The position numbers and the translations under genes are program-made. This document shows, piece after piece, positions 1-8,320 of a DNA stretch of 64,000 nt. The DNA comes from an uncultured bacterium (GTDB lineage Bacteria > Bacillota > Clostridia > Lachnospirales > Lachnospiraceae): contig CAMSTY010000004.1 of the NCBI GenBank assembly GCA_947063875.1, positions 33,944 through 97,943 of the forward strand. Reading direction: 5' to 3'. Within the stretch, counting starts at the first letter, position 1. Every line of letters begins with the position of its first letter. A model generated the notes under the pieces. The model did not search any database. It was not told the DNA's origin and saw only the letters and a program-made list of their open reading frames with translations.

Positions 1-1
1 T

Positions 2-238
2 CTTTTCATCACCTCGCCGATCGTGGGTACTTTCTATTCGGCGGCGGCGCCGGATGTGCCGGCTTTTGTCCGGGTAGGCGACCGGGTGAAAGAGGGGCAG
101 ACGGTCTGTATCCTGGAGGCCATGAAGCTGATGAATGAGATCCAGTGTGAATATGATTGTGAGATCGAGGCGGTTTTGGTCAGCAACGAACAAAAGGTGG
201 AGTATGGACAGCCCTTGTTCCGTGTAAAGAAAATCTAA
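2..238 (+). CDS. accB: Biotin carboxyl carrier protein, C-terminal part (start lies before the window)
   Basis: The reading frame is open from the window edge, so only the last 79 codons are present. It holds the biotinyl domain: a SPIVGTFY segment and the biotin attachment motif EAMKLMNEI, whose Lys is the biotinylated residue. The domain carries biotin between a biotin carboxylase and a carboxyltransferase. The next gene, accC, starts 19 bases downstream and encodes the matching carboxylase, followed by pxpA. In Firmicutes this arrangement commonly sits behind pxpB/pxpC, so the subunit may serve a 5-oxoprolinase-linked carboxylase rather than fatty acid synthesis; that is inference, because the upstream genes are outside the window. 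Confidence 0.93.
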   Translation, partial: LFITSPIVGTFYSAAAPDVPAFVRVGDRVKEGQTVCILEAMKLMNEIQCEYDCEIEAVLVSNEQKVEYGQPLFRVKKI

Positions 239-257
239 ATGCCAGGAGGTTGGAGTG

Positions 258-1631
258 ATGATTAAAAAGGTTTTGATTGCCAACCGGGGCGAGATTGCGG
301 TGCGGATTATACGCGCCTGCCGGAATATGGGGATTTTCAGCGTGGCGATTTATTCCAAGGAGGATGAGAACAGCCTTCACGCCCAGCTGGCAGACCAGCG
401 GGTCTGTATCGGAGAGGGGCCGGCCAAGGACAGCTACCTGAATATGGACCGGATTATCAGCGCAGCCCTGAATGTGGATGCGGATGCCATTCATCCAGGT
501 TTTGGGTTTCTGTCGGAGAACAGTTCCTTTGCGAGAAAATGCCGGGAAAATGAACTGATCTTTATCGGGCCGGACCCGGATGTGATTGACCGGATGGGAA
601 ATAAGTCCCAGGCCAGGCAGACCATGATGAATGCGGGAGTCCCGGTGGTTCCGGGAACCAAGGAGCCGGTCTACGATGTGGAGAAAGGAAAGATGCTGGC
701 GGAGGAGATTGGCTATCCGATCATGATTAAGGCTTCTTCCGGCGGCGGCGGCAAGGGGATGCGGGTGGCTGCCAATGAGGAGGAATTTGAATTCCAGTTT
801 AATATGGCCCAGCGGGAGTCGGCGAATGCCTTTGGGGATGATACCATGTATCTGGAACGTTTTATTGGAAATCCCCGCCATGTGGAGATCCAGATTATGG
901 CGGATGCCCATGGAAATGTAGTGGCCCTGGGAGAGCGTGACTGCTCGGTCCAGCGAAATCATCAGAAGCTGATTGAAGAGTCTCCGTCTCCGGCCATTGA
1001 CGAGGGCACTCGTCAGAAAATGAATGAATACGCGGTGCTGGCGGCAAAGACTGTGGGATACACCAATGCCGGGACCATCGAGTACATTGTAAGCCCCGGA
1101 GGGGAGTTTTATTTTATGGAGATGAATACCCGGATTCAGGTGGAGCATGGGGTCACGGAGATGGTGACGGGCACGGACCTGATTATCGAGCAGATCCGGG
1201 TGGCTATGGGGGAGGCCTTAAGCTTTTCCCAGGAGGACATCCGCCTGCGGGGCCATGCCATCGAATGCCGGATCAATGCGGAGGTGCCGGGGCACAATTT
1301 TATGCCAAGTCCCGGGGTGGTTCAGAACATCCATCTCCCGGCAGGAAACGGGGTGCGGGTGGATACGGCCTTGTATGCCGGCTATCGGATTCCGGCGGAG
1401 TATGATTCCATGATCGCCAAGGTGATTGTCCATGCCCCGGACCGTCCGGCGGCAATCCGCAAGATGCTGGGTGCCTTAGATGAGATGGTGATCACCGGGG
1501 TGGATACTAATCTTGATTTCCAGTTCCAGATTATGAGGAGCAAAATTTTCCGGGAGGGAAAGGCGGATACTGGCTTTATTGAAAAGTTCATGAATTTAAA
1601 ACAGCCGGTTCCCGATGTGCCGGAGATATAA
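258..1631 (+). CDS. accC: Biotin carboxylase subunit of an acetyl-CoA carboxylase-type enzyme
   Basis: A 457-residue protein of normal family length. It carboxylates biotin on the carrier protein using ATP and bicarbonate. The N-terminus IKKVLIANRGEIAVRI is the family signature. The ATP-grasp region shows the glycine loop KASSGGGGKGMR near residue 160 and EMNTRIQVEH near residue 290. A GTG three bases upstream is possible, but the ATG at 258 lies 8 bases after an AGGAGG and is preferred. It is co-directional with accB and pxpA. The local context suggests a role with the 5-oxoprolinase system, although AccC proteins can be shared with fatty acid synthesis. Confidence 0.95.
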   Translation: MIKKVLIANRGEIAVRIIRACRNMGIFSVAIYSKEDENSLHAQLADQRVCIGEGPAKDSYLNMDRIISAALNVDADAIHPGFGFLSENSSFARKCRENELIFIGPDPDVIDRMGNKSQARQTMMNAGVPVVPGTKEPVYDVEKGKMLAEEIGYPIMIKASSGGGGKGMRVAANEEEFEFQFNMAQRESANAFGDDTMYLERFIGNPRHVEIQIMADAHGNVVALGERDCSVQRNHQKLIEESPSPAIDEGTRQKMNEYAVLAAKTVGYTNAGTIEYIVSPGGEFYFMEMNTRIQVEHGVTEMVTGTDLIIEQIRVAMGEALSFSQEDIRLRGHAIECRINAEVPGHNFMPSPGVVQNIHLPAGNGVRVDTALYAGYRIPAEYDSMIAKVIVHAPDRPAAIRKMLGALDEMVITGVDTNLDFQFQIMRSKIFREGKADTGFIEKFMNLKQPVPDVPEI

Positions 1632-1666
1632 AAGGTGAACATTTGAAAAAGAAATGAGGAAATAAT

Positions 1667-2434
1667 ATGTACCACGTAGATCTAAACAGCGATTTGGGAG
1701 AAAGCTTTGGAAGATATACCCTGGGTATGGACGAGAGGGTGATTCCTCTGATTACCTCCGCCAATGTGGCCTGCGGCTATCATGCCTCGGACCCGGTGGT
1801 GATGGCGAAGACCGTTTCCATGGCAAAGGAGGCCAAAATCCGGGTGGGCGCCCACCCGGGGTTTCCGGATTTGATGGGATTTGGCCGCAGAAATATGGCC
1901 GTGACGCCTGCAGAGGCAAAGGACTATGTATTGTATCAATTGGGCGCCTTAGATGGGTTTTGCCGTTCTGCAGGAATCCGGATGCAGCATGTAAAGCCTC
2001 ACGGCGCCTTGTATAATATGGCAGCCAAGGACTATGAGCTGTCAAAAGGGATCTGCCAGGCCATAGAGGAATTCGACAAAGACCTGATTGTCCTGGCTCT
2101 AAGCGGAGGCCAGCTGGCCCGGGCGGCGCAGGATATGGGACTTCGCACGGCCCTGGAGGTATTTGCAGACCGGGCGTACGAGGAGGACGGGACCCTGGTG
2201 GGCCGGGGGAAGCCGGGAGCCATGATTACCGACGAGGAAGAGGCAATTTCCCGGGTAATCCGTATGGTCAAGGAGCAGGCCGTCACTGCCGTCACCGGCA
2301 AAGACATCCCCATCCGTGCTGACTCCGTCTGCGTTCATGGAGACGGGGAGAAAGCCCTGGCCTTCGTGGAGAAAATCCGGCAGGCCCTTGGCAGGGAAGG
2401 AATTGCGCTGTGCCCGTTGGAGGAGCTGTGCTGA
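1667..2434 (+). CDS. pxpA: 5-oxoprolinase subunit A (LamB/YcsF family)
   Basis: A 255-residue LamB/YcsF family protein. With PxpB and PxpC it forms the prokaryotic ATP-dependent 5-oxoprolinase that opens 5-oxoproline to glutamate. Family features include the N-terminal DLNSDLGESFG, the NVACGYHASDP segment, KPHGALYN near residue 110 and VCVHGD near the C-terminus. A GAGGAA precedes the ATG. PxpB and PxpC are not in the window and are presumably upstream of accB. It is the last gene of its operon; a strong inverted repeat follows about 85 bases after the stop. Confidence 0.93.
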   Translation: MYHVDLNSDLGESFGRYTLGMDERVIPLITSANVACGYHASDPVVMAKTVSMAKEAKIRVGAHPGFPDLMGFGRRNMAVTPAEAKDYVLYQLGALDGFCRSAGIRMQHVKPHGALYNMAAKDYELSKGICQAIEEFDKDLIVLALSGGQLARAAQDMGLRTALEVFADRAYEEDGTLVGRGKPGAMITDEEEAISRVIRMVKEQAVTAVTGKDIPIRADSVCVHGDGEKALAFVEKIRQALGREGIALCPLEELC

Positions 2435-2518
2435 TCTTTTTCCTGTCTGAGGCCATTGCGATACCGTCAAGGCGATGGTTTCCTTATATTTTCTGACTTT
2501 GGAAGGAAGTGCTTCGGG

Positions 2519-2568
2519 AACAGGATTGTCCGGGATTGTTTAAAACAGCAATCCCGGTCAATCCTGTT
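2519..2568 (+). terminator. Long hairpin after pxpA, possible terminator
   Basis: Arms 2519-2538 and 2549-2568 are complementary over 20 bases apart from one T-T mismatch, with a 10-base loop. The arms are built from two near-copies of a GGATTG/GGGATTG word. The run of T after the 3' arm is short (TTT), so termination is likely but not certain. Confidence 0.5.
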
Positions 2569-2580
2569 TGTGGGTCTGCC

Positions 2581-2620
2581 CTTCCGAGAAGTATCTGATC
2601 AGGAATGTCCTTTTCGGAAG
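2581..2620. repeat. Second inverted repeat in the pxpA downstream region
   Basis: Arms 2581-2591 (CTTCCGAGAAG) and 2610-2620 (CTTTTCGGAAG) pair with one mismatch around an 18-base loop. Nothing else is visible in the 313-base gap between pxpA and the next gene apart from the hairpin before it and the promoter after it. The short open frame across this gap looks non-coding. Confidence 0.35.
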
Positions 2621-2685
2621 ATAAAAATTACGATCTCTGCATTTTCTGCTTGAATCTTCCCGACCCATGAATTATAATAGAAAAA

Positions 2686-2714
2686 TTGACATAAAGCCGG
2701 AAAAGCTGTATCTA
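2686..2714 (+). promoter_or_regulatory. Sigma-A-type promoter for the oxidoreductase-EamA pair
   Basis: A perfect -35 (TTGACA, 2686-2691) is followed by 17 bases and a weak -10 (TATCTA, 2709-2714). Transcription would start near 2721. That excludes the upstream ATG at 2667 and supports the GTG at 2748 as the start codon. Confidence 0.5.
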
Positions 2715-2747
2715 AATTTCTGGAAAAAGGAGAGAAAGGAACGGAAA

Positions 2748-3725
2748 GTGAAGGTTGGAATATTAGGTGCCGGAATGATGGTAAATATGTTGATGGAGAC
2801 CATAGACCAGCTGAATTTCTCCTATACGGCAGTATTGGGAAGAAGGGAATCGGAGGAAAAGGCCAGAAAACTTTGCCGAGATCATGGGTTGGATGCTTGT
2901 TTTTTTGATTATGAGGAGTTGCTGGAAAGCGATGTGGATACGATCTATGTGGCTCTGCCCAATCATCTTCACAGCGGGTTTGCGAAAAAAGCGCTGCTTT
3001 ACGGTAAACATGTGATCGTCGAAAAGCCGGCCACAGCCAACGCCGCGCAGCTGAAAGAACTTATGGAGATTGCCAAAGAGCAGAAGAGGATGCTTTTTGA
3101 GGCGATGAACATTCATTATCTCCCGGCATATCTGTCTTTGAAGGAGGCTTTGCTTCAGGTGGGACGACCTAAAATTGTGAGTTTGAATTACAGCCAGTAT
3201 TCTTCCCGTTATGATTCCTTCCGGGATGGACAGATCCTGGCAGCGTTTGATCCCATGAAGGCCGGAGGGGCTGTGATGGATTTGAATGTTTACAATGTTC
3301 ACGCTGTCGTGGGGCTTTTCGGAAGGCCGAAAAGGGTATCCTATATGGCAAATGTAGAGAGAGGGATCGACACCAGCGGGGTTTTGGTTCTGGATTACGG
3401 GGATTTTAAGGTGCCTTCCATTGGGGCCAAAGACTGCAAGGCTCCTGTCCGCTGTACGATTCAGGGGGAAGAGGGATGCTTTGTGATATCTGGCCCTATG
3501 AATCAGATGGAAGGTTATGAACGCATTCTGAATGATGGCAGGACCGTGGGATATCAGGTGGATAAGCCAAAGAACCGGCTGTATTATGAATTTATGGAGT
3601 TTCAAAGAATGATTGAGGAAAAGGACTGGGAAAAAGAAGCGGCGATGCTGGAAACAAGTCTGATCGTAGCGGAGATTTTGGAGGAAGCGAGAAGGCAGAA
3701 TGGGATTTTTACGGATTTCAGGTGA
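2748..3725 (+). CDS. Gfo/Idh/MocA family NAD(P)-dependent oxidoreductase
   Basis: A 325-residue protein if started at GTG 2748, which has AAAGGA 7 bases upstream and lies after the likely promoter; the in-frame ATG at 2667 would precede the transcript. The first residues KVGILGAGMM form the Rossmann nucleotide-binding loop. The family motif EKPATANAAQ (canonical EKP, with the Lys that contacts substrate) is near residue 92. Such enzymes usually oxidise or reduce sugars or polyols; the substrate cannot be told. The stop is 4 bases before the EamA start, so the two genes are co-expressed and the transporter may handle a related compound. Confidence 0.85.
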   Translation: MKVGILGAGMMVNMLMETIDQLNFSYTAVLGRRESEEKARKLCRDHGLDACFFDYEELLESDVDTIYVALPNHLHSGFAKKALLYGKHVIVEKPATANAAQLKELMEIAKEQKRMLFEAMNIHYLPAYLSLKEALLQVGRPKIVSLNYSQYSSRYDSFRDGQILAAFDPMKAGGAVMDLNVYNVHAVVGLFGRPKRVSYMANVERGIDTSGVLVLDYGDFKVPSIGAKDCKAPVRCTIQGEEGCFVISGPMNQMEGYERILNDGRTVGYQVDKPKNRLYYEFMEFQRMIEEKDWEKEAAMLETSLIVAEILEEARRQNGIFTDFR

Positions 3726-3729
3726 AAAG

Positions 3730-4668
3730 ATGAGTAAAAAAATTGATTTAACCAATATGAAGGTAGTTCTTCTGGCAGCAGGCCTCTGCTGCTTTTTGTG
3801 GGGAAGCGCTGCGCCGGCCATTAAGATCGGATACCGGCTGTTTCAGATCGATTCGGCAGATACGGCTTCGATTTTGATGTTTGCAGGAATTCGTTTTCTG
3901 CTGGCGGGATTTCTGGTGATTGCATACCACAGTGCGGTAAGCGGCCGCTGGATTATGCCGCCGAAAGGTTCGGGAGTGGCGGTTGGCAGCCTGGCTCTGA
4001 CCCAGACCGTTTTGCAATATCTGTTTTATTATGTGGGACTGTCCCACGCCAGCGGTGTGCACAGCGCGATTATCACCGGCACCAATGTGTTTTTCTCCAT
4101 GCTGTGCGCCAGCCTGATTTTCAGGTATGAAAAGCTGGATGCAAATAAGATCGCGGGGTGCGTTCTTGGATTTCTGGGAATTGCGATTGTGAATCTGGCA
4201 GGGGCAGGCTCGGAAAAGATGTTTTCGATCTCCTTTTTCGGGGAGGGGTTTGTGCTGATGGCCCAGATTTTCTATGCCGTTTCCGGCTCACTGATAAAGA
4301 AATATGCGAAAGAGTTTGATGTGGTTACGCTGTCCGGGTACCAGTTTATGGCCGGAGGCACGGCGTTGCTGATCATCGGCAAGGTCTGCGGCGGCACGCT
4401 GTCGGGGGCAGTAGGGCCTTCTGCCTTTGCACTTCTTTTGTATATGGGGATTTTATCGGCGGTTGCCTATACTTTGTGGGGAGTGTTGCTGAAATATAAT
4501 CCGGTGAGCCGTGTGACGGTTTTTGGATTTATGAATCCTATGTTCGGCGTGATTTTATCGGCCATTTTCCTGGGGGAGACCGGGCAGGCGCTGACCTGGA
4601 ATACCCTGGCGGCGTTGATTTTGGTATGCCTGGGAATCTATGTGGTGAACAGAGAGAAGAAGCACTGA
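3730..4668 (+). CDS. EamA/DMT family transporter
   Basis: A 312-residue, highly hydrophobic protein with about ten membrane segments arranged as two EamA repeats, the usual drug/metabolite transporter design. The internal ATG at 3730 is preferred to 3700 because it follows an AGGTGAAAAG site and the shorter version begins just before the first membrane helix. It forms a two-gene unit with the preceding oxidoreductase. The substrate is unknown; family members move amino acids, nucleotide sugars or small metabolites. Transcription ends at the hairpin just after its stop. Confidence 0.85.
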   Translation: MSKKIDLTNMKVVLLAAGLCCFLWGSAAPAIKIGYRLFQIDSADTASILMFAGIRFLLAGFLVIAYHSAVSGRWIMPPKGSGVAVGSLALTQTVLQYLFYYVGLSHASGVHSAIITGTNVFFSMLCASLIFRYEKLDANKIAGCVLGFLGIAIVNLAGAGSEKMFSISFFGEGFVLMAQIFYAVSGSLIKKYAKEFDVVTLSGYQFMAGGTALLIIGKVCGGTLSGAVGPSAFALLLYMGILSAVAYTLWGVLLKYNPVSRVTVFGFMNPMFGVILSAIFLGETGQALTWNTLAALILVCLGIYVVNREKKH

Positions 4669-4685
4669 TGAAGGAGACCATGAAA

Positions 4686-4750
4686 GAAATCCCGCAATAT
4701 AGAACGTATATTGTAGAAAATACGTTTTATGCTGCGGGATTTCTTTATTT
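4686..4750. terminator. Bidirectional terminator between convergent genes
   Basis: GAAATCCCGCA (4686-4696) pairs with TGCGGGATTTC (4733-4743), with a nested AACGTAT/ATACGTT stem inside, followed by TTTATTTTTT. It lies between the EamA gene and the oppositely oriented cell-wall-binding gene and can serve both. Confidence 0.85.
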
Positions 4751-4757
4751 TTTGCTT

Positions 4758-5435
4758 TTAGTAATTGGATACGCCTGGCCCTTTGCTGGCGAGAGAATTT
4801 CCGGAAGATACGACCCGGCTCCCGGAGGAGTCAGAACTCTGCGAGGAACTTTGGCCTGAGGCCTGAGCGCCGGCGTTGTCAGAGTCGTAATAATTGTTTA
4901 CGGACCCGGTGGAGGTGCATATTCCGTCAGGTCCGAAGGTATAGTTGGCCCCATCGATATTTTTGGAGATGCCGGCCACCATCCGTCCGTCTCCGGCCGG
5001 GTCCAGATAATAGAAGGCGCCGTTCTTTTTCAGCCATCCGGTCAGCTTTTTGCCGTCGCTTTTGAAGAAGTACCAATAGCCGTCAATCTCAATGGCTGAG
5101 TTGAGCACGCATTTGCCGGAATCCGGCCGCAGGTAATACCAGTCTCCGTCAATTTGACGCCAGCCGGTGGTAAGCATGCCGTTCTCCTGCATGTAGTAAT
5201 ATTCTCCGTCCAGCTTCAGCCATCCGGTCACCATGGAACCATCGGAAAGAAAATAATAGTAGTTGCCATCCACAACGGCCAGGCCGGTAGTCAGGCTTCC
5301 ATCCGGCTGATAATAGTAGGTTTTGCCGTTGGACTGGCTCCATCCGGCGGCCAGCGTCGGGAATACCGGCATAATGGCAAGGCTTCCGGCCAACCCCAAA
5401 AGCGCTATATTTTTTGCCGTTTTTTTCAATTTCAT
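4758..5435 (-). CDS. Secreted cell-wall-binding repeat protein
   Basis: A 225-residue protein with an N-terminal signal peptide (basic KLKKTAK, hydrophobic core, cleavage near PTLAA). Several tandem repeats of the choline-binding/cell-wall-binding type follow, each with the GW...DG.YYY....G...TGW pattern (for example GWLKLDGEYYYM and GWRQIDGDWYYL). The C-terminal 45 residues are Ser/Gly-rich and disordered-looking. There is no catalytic domain, so it may act as a surface binding protein. The start at 5435 follows a perfect GGAGGA; longer versions lack a site. It lies behind a 19-bp-spacer promoter typical of MerR-family control. Confidence 0.85.
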   Translation of the reverse strand: MKLKKTAKNIALLGLAGSLAIMPVFPTLAAGWSQSNGKTYYYQPDGSLTTGLAVVDGNYYYFLSDGSMVTGWLKLDGEYYYMQENGMLTTGWRQIDGDWYYLRPDSGKCVLNSAIEIDGYWYFFKSDGKKLTGWLKKNGAFYYLDPAGDGRMVAGISKNIDGANYTFGPDGICTSTGSVNNYYDSDNAGAQASGQSSSQSSDSSGSRVVSSGNSLASKGPGVSNY

Positions 5436-5472
5436 CGGGTTATCCTCCTTGTAACGAAAAATGCTTATACCT

Positions 5473-5503
5473 ATTATAAAGGTTGGAACGGTTCCAGGGT
5501 CAA
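5473..5503 (-). promoter_or_regulatory. MerR-type promoter with 19-bp spacer and internal dyad
   Basis: Read on the minus strand: -35 TTGACC (5498-5503), a 19-base spacer and -10 TATAAT (5473-5478). A perfect dyad, TGGAAC-C-GTTCCA (5484-5496), fills the spacer. Overlong spacers with a central dyad are the hallmark of promoters untwisted by MerR-family activators. No MerR gene lies in the window. Confidence 0.65.
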
Positions 5504-5565
5504 GGCCTTTTTTACGAGCCGGCAATCCATTAGAATTTATATACTCAATAATCCATATTGATTTG

Positions 5566-6135
5566 CTATGATGTATGCATATCAGAAAACCACAAAACGG
5601 AGTAATCATAGCGATGCCATTCTAAAAAATGATCTGTGAATTTGGCAAAAAATCTAAAAAAAGAACCGTATAACCATAATAAGCAGATAACGTCCCGATA
5701 AAAAACACAAAAGAACGTACTGTTGCAAAGAAAGCCTTTGTTTCCATTCATCATCATTTCATGCAAGGGGCGCAGATAGCAGATTACTTCATGATCACAA
5801 ATTACATTCTTTGAAAATCCCGTAAGTTCCCGTTTCCCTGCCACGTCCTCTGTCAGACCAAGCATAATTTTCTTGCTGATATTAAAGCCGCGGTAGTCCA
5901 GTGCACTATCGTCAGACTGTACGCAGGCATGGTTATCGCCCGGATTAAATAAAACAACATTCCCCTGCCCAATCGTGTAGCCTATGTTTCTGCAGGACAG
6001 GCAGCGTTCCCCGTTCTCTACAAAACCAATCACAGAATGCTCATGGAAATGGTTGGGAAACGGCTGAACAATCCCCTCCTTGCCAAAAACTATTGGAAGC
6101 CAAAAGCCTTTAAAATTCTTGTAAGATATCTTCAT
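5566..6135 (-). pseudogene. Decayed AraC-family regulator (sensor domain only)
   Basis: The first 140 or so residues match the cupin-like sensor domain of AraC regulators: FPNHFHEHSVIGFVENGER, then GQGNVVLFNPGDNHACVQ. The expected two helix-turn-helix motifs are absent. After the MMMNGNKG segment the frame turns into non-AraC sequence, while the +1 frame continues with plausible family text (FFIGTLSAYYGYTVLF) before stopping. This points to a frameshift plus loss of the DNA-binding half. No convincing ribosome binding site precedes either possible ATG (6135 or 6192). Confidence 0.7.
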
Positions 6136-6442
6136 TTTTTGACGATGGTATCTGCTGGCAAATGCACATCTCTCGGAGAGCAGCGGAGGCAAAAATCAAT
6201 CCCCCTCCCGGATACAGGCGAGGATTGGCTGAGATTATTGCAGCATTATATTGTATGCTGAAAGCAAGCGTATGTATTGCATACGGGGCGCTTTTCCGAC
6301 TTGGGGGCGGTGATGGCGGCCCGGCCGCAGGTAAAGGAGTTTTAAATAAAATATATAGATGGCTTTTTGCAGGATTTCCTATATAATAAAAGCATGGACT
6401 TGAAGGTAAAGTTTGAAAGATTCAGAATCATGGAGGTGAAAA

Positions 6443-6628
6443 ATGCTAATAGATTTTAATGCTAAGCCTGAACGGAAAATGCCAGAGATGAATGGCGACA
6501 CTGGTGAAATGTCTGCAAAAATGTTTAGGAACGAAAAAGGGAAGATAATACCTTGCAAAATCCATGCAGGGGGTTCCATTGGGATGCACGGACATCCGGC
6601 AAGCGACGATATTAACTACATTGTATAG
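6443..6628 (+). pseudogene. Truncated cupin-domain protein
   Basis: 61 codons with a good GGAGG site 8 bases before the ATG. The text (SAKMFRNEKGKIIPCKIHAG, then SIGMHGHPASDDINYIV) is the first strand set of a small cupin, with metal-ligand-like His residues in MHGHP. Normal members continue for roughly 50 more residues; here a stop follows DINYIV and nothing homologous follows in any frame. It is probably a remnant next to the decayed AraC gene. The stretch 6136-6442 between the two shows no gene. Confidence 0.6.
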
Positions 6629-6695
6629 TAATATGAATATTTTAGAAAAGCCAAGTGTGAGAGCATTTGCAATCCGAAGGAGGGAGGTCTTAAAG

Positions 6696-7526
6696 ATGCT
6701 GGCAGATTATCATGTGCATACGGCGTTTAGCGATGATTCGGTGTATCCGATGGAGGAGGTGGTGAGGGACGCGATAGAGATGGGCCTGGATGAGATCTGC
6801 TTTACGGACCATGTGGACTATGGGGTAAAGGTGGACTGGGACAGCAAGGAAGAGGTGGCGTATCGGGACGGGGAGCCTCTGGCCAATGTGGATTATCCGA
6901 AGTATGTGGAGCAGATTGAAAAGATGCAAAAGCTATATGGGGACAGGATCGGCATAAAGCTGGGTATGGAATTTGGAGTGCAGATGCATACGATTCCCCA
7001 GTTTGAGTCTCTGTTTTGCCGGTATCCTTTTGATTTTATTATTTTGTCGGTTCATCAGGTGGAGGACAAGGAGTTCTGGACCCAGGATTTTCAGAAAGGG
7101 CGTACGCAGAAGGAATACAATGAGCGCTATTATGAGGAAATGTTAAACCTGGTGAAGCATTATAAGGATTACAGTGTGCTGGGGCATATGGATTTGATTG
7201 TGCGGTATGACAAAATGGGAAGCTATCCCTTTTCACAGGTGAAGCCTTATGTGGCGGATATTCTGAAAAGGGTGATTGCAGATGGAAAGGGCATAGAGGT
7301 CAATACCTCCTCTCACAGATATGGGCTGAGGGATGCGACGCCGTCAAGGGAGATTCTGGAGTTATACTATCAGCTGGGAGGCAGGATTATCACTCTGGGG
7401 AGCGACAGCCATAAGCCGGAGCATCTGGGGACTCATATGGATGAGGCGAGAGGGCTGCTGAAGGGGATAGGGTTTCGGGAGTTTTGTACTTATGAGAAGA
7501 TGGAGCCGGTATTTCATTCGTTGTGA
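6696..7526 (+). CDS. PHP-domain histidinol-phosphatase-like phosphoesterase (HisJ/HisK type)
   Basis: A 276-residue PHP superfamily protein. Metal-binding motifs are visible: DYHVHTAFSDD at residues 4-14, CFTDHVDYG near 41, the Glu in KLGMEFG near 92, SVHQVED near 115 and the C-terminal GSDSHKPEHLG. HisJ-family enzymes remove phosphate from histidinol phosphate, but many stand-alone homologues have other phosphoester substrates, and no his genes lie nearby. The ATG at 6696 is chosen because AAGGAGGGAGG precedes it; the longer frame overlaps the cupin remnant. Confidence 0.85.
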   Translation: MLADYHVHTAFSDDSVYPMEEVVRDAIEMGLDEICFTDHVDYGVKVDWDSKEEVAYRDGEPLANVDYPKYVEQIEKMQKLYGDRIGIKLGMEFGVQMHTIPQFESLFCRYPFDFIILSVHQVEDKEFWTQDFQKGRTQKEYNERYYEEMLNLVKHYKDYSVLGHMDLIVRYDKMGSYPFSQVKPYVADILKRVIADGKGIEVNTSSHRYGLRDATPSREILELYYQLGGRIITLGSDSHKPEHLGTHMDEARGLLKGIGFREFCTYEKMEPVFHSL

Positions 7527-7589
7527 GGATGTGTGGAAGGAATGCAAAAATCTAAAAAGCACAGGAAATAGAAAGATGAGGGAAAAGTT

Positions 7590-8219
7590 ATGACAAACAA
7601 GGAACGCAGGGATGCGCAGATGGCTTACATTTCAGATGAGAGTGTGATGGAAGAGCAGAAAATATGCAGAAGGAAGCTGCAGGTCCTGAATTTTATGGAC
7701 CGTTCTGATTTTGCCGGGATTGAAAAAGTAGTGAAGGATTTGCTTGGAAAATCGGAGGGAGCGTTTATTAATCCGCCGTTTTACTGTGATTATGGGACTC
7801 ATATTGAGGTGGGGAAGAATTTTTTTGCCAATTATAACTGTATGATCCTGGATGTGGCCAAGGTGAGGATTGGGGATTATTGCCAGATGGCGCCCAATGT
7901 GGCAATCTATACGGCAGGACATCCGATTCATCCGGTCAGCCGCAATTCGCTGTATGAGTATGGGAAGGAAGTGACGATCGGGGACAATGTATGGATCGGT
8001 GGAAATACGGTGATCTGCCCGGGGGTTCATATTGGGGATAATGTGGTGATCGGCGCGGGGAGCGTGGTCACAAAGGATATTCCGGAGTGGTCGGTTGCGG
8101 TGGGGAACCCGTGCAGGGTGATCCGCAGGATTACGGATGCGGATAAGAGAAAGCTGTTTGGCAGTGAGGAGATTGATGAGGAAGCCTGGAATGATATTAT
8201 CGGTAAAATGGAGTCCTAA
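7590..8219 (+). CDS. Maltose/galactoside O-acetyltransferase family protein
   Basis: A 209-residue left-handed beta-helix acetyltransferase. The N-terminal helical Mac domain (TNKERRDAQMAYISD) is followed by hexapeptide repeats from about residue 70 to 180 (VRIGDYCQMAPNV, VTIGDNVWIGGNTVI, VHIGDNVVIGAGSVV). The catalytic-type His lies in YTAGHPIHP. Such enzymes move acetyl from acetyl-CoA to a sugar hydroxyl, usually to detoxify non-metabolisable sugars. It may be co-transcribed with the PHP gene 63 bases upstream. The physiological acceptor is not predictable. Confidence 0.9.
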   Translation: MTNKERRDAQMAYISDESVMEEQKICRRKLQVLNFMDRSDFAGIEKVVKDLLGKSEGAFINPPFYCDYGTHIEVGKNFFANYNCMILDVAKVRIGDYCQMAPNVAIYTAGHPIHPVSRNSLYEYGKEVTIGDNVWIGGNTVICPGVHIGDNVVIGAGSVVTKDIPEWSVAVGNPCRVIRRITDADKRKLFGSEEIDEEAWNDIIGKMES

Positions 8220-8320
8220 GAGATGTGGCAGGACCGGAGGCCAGTCAGGCAAAGAGGGCCTGGAGGGTGCCTGTGCCGGGGTATTTATGACATTCACTGT
8301 TATTTCCGCCAGACGGCGCA

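Noticed and set aside
2456..2653. Open frame of 65 codons after pxpA
   Set aside because: It runs through two inverted repeats, has no ribosome binding site, and its protein text has no domain character.
6037..6386. Two overlapping plus-strand open frames opposite and after the AraC remnant
   Set aside because: They are antisense to recognisable AraC sensor sequence or lie in sequence with no start signal.
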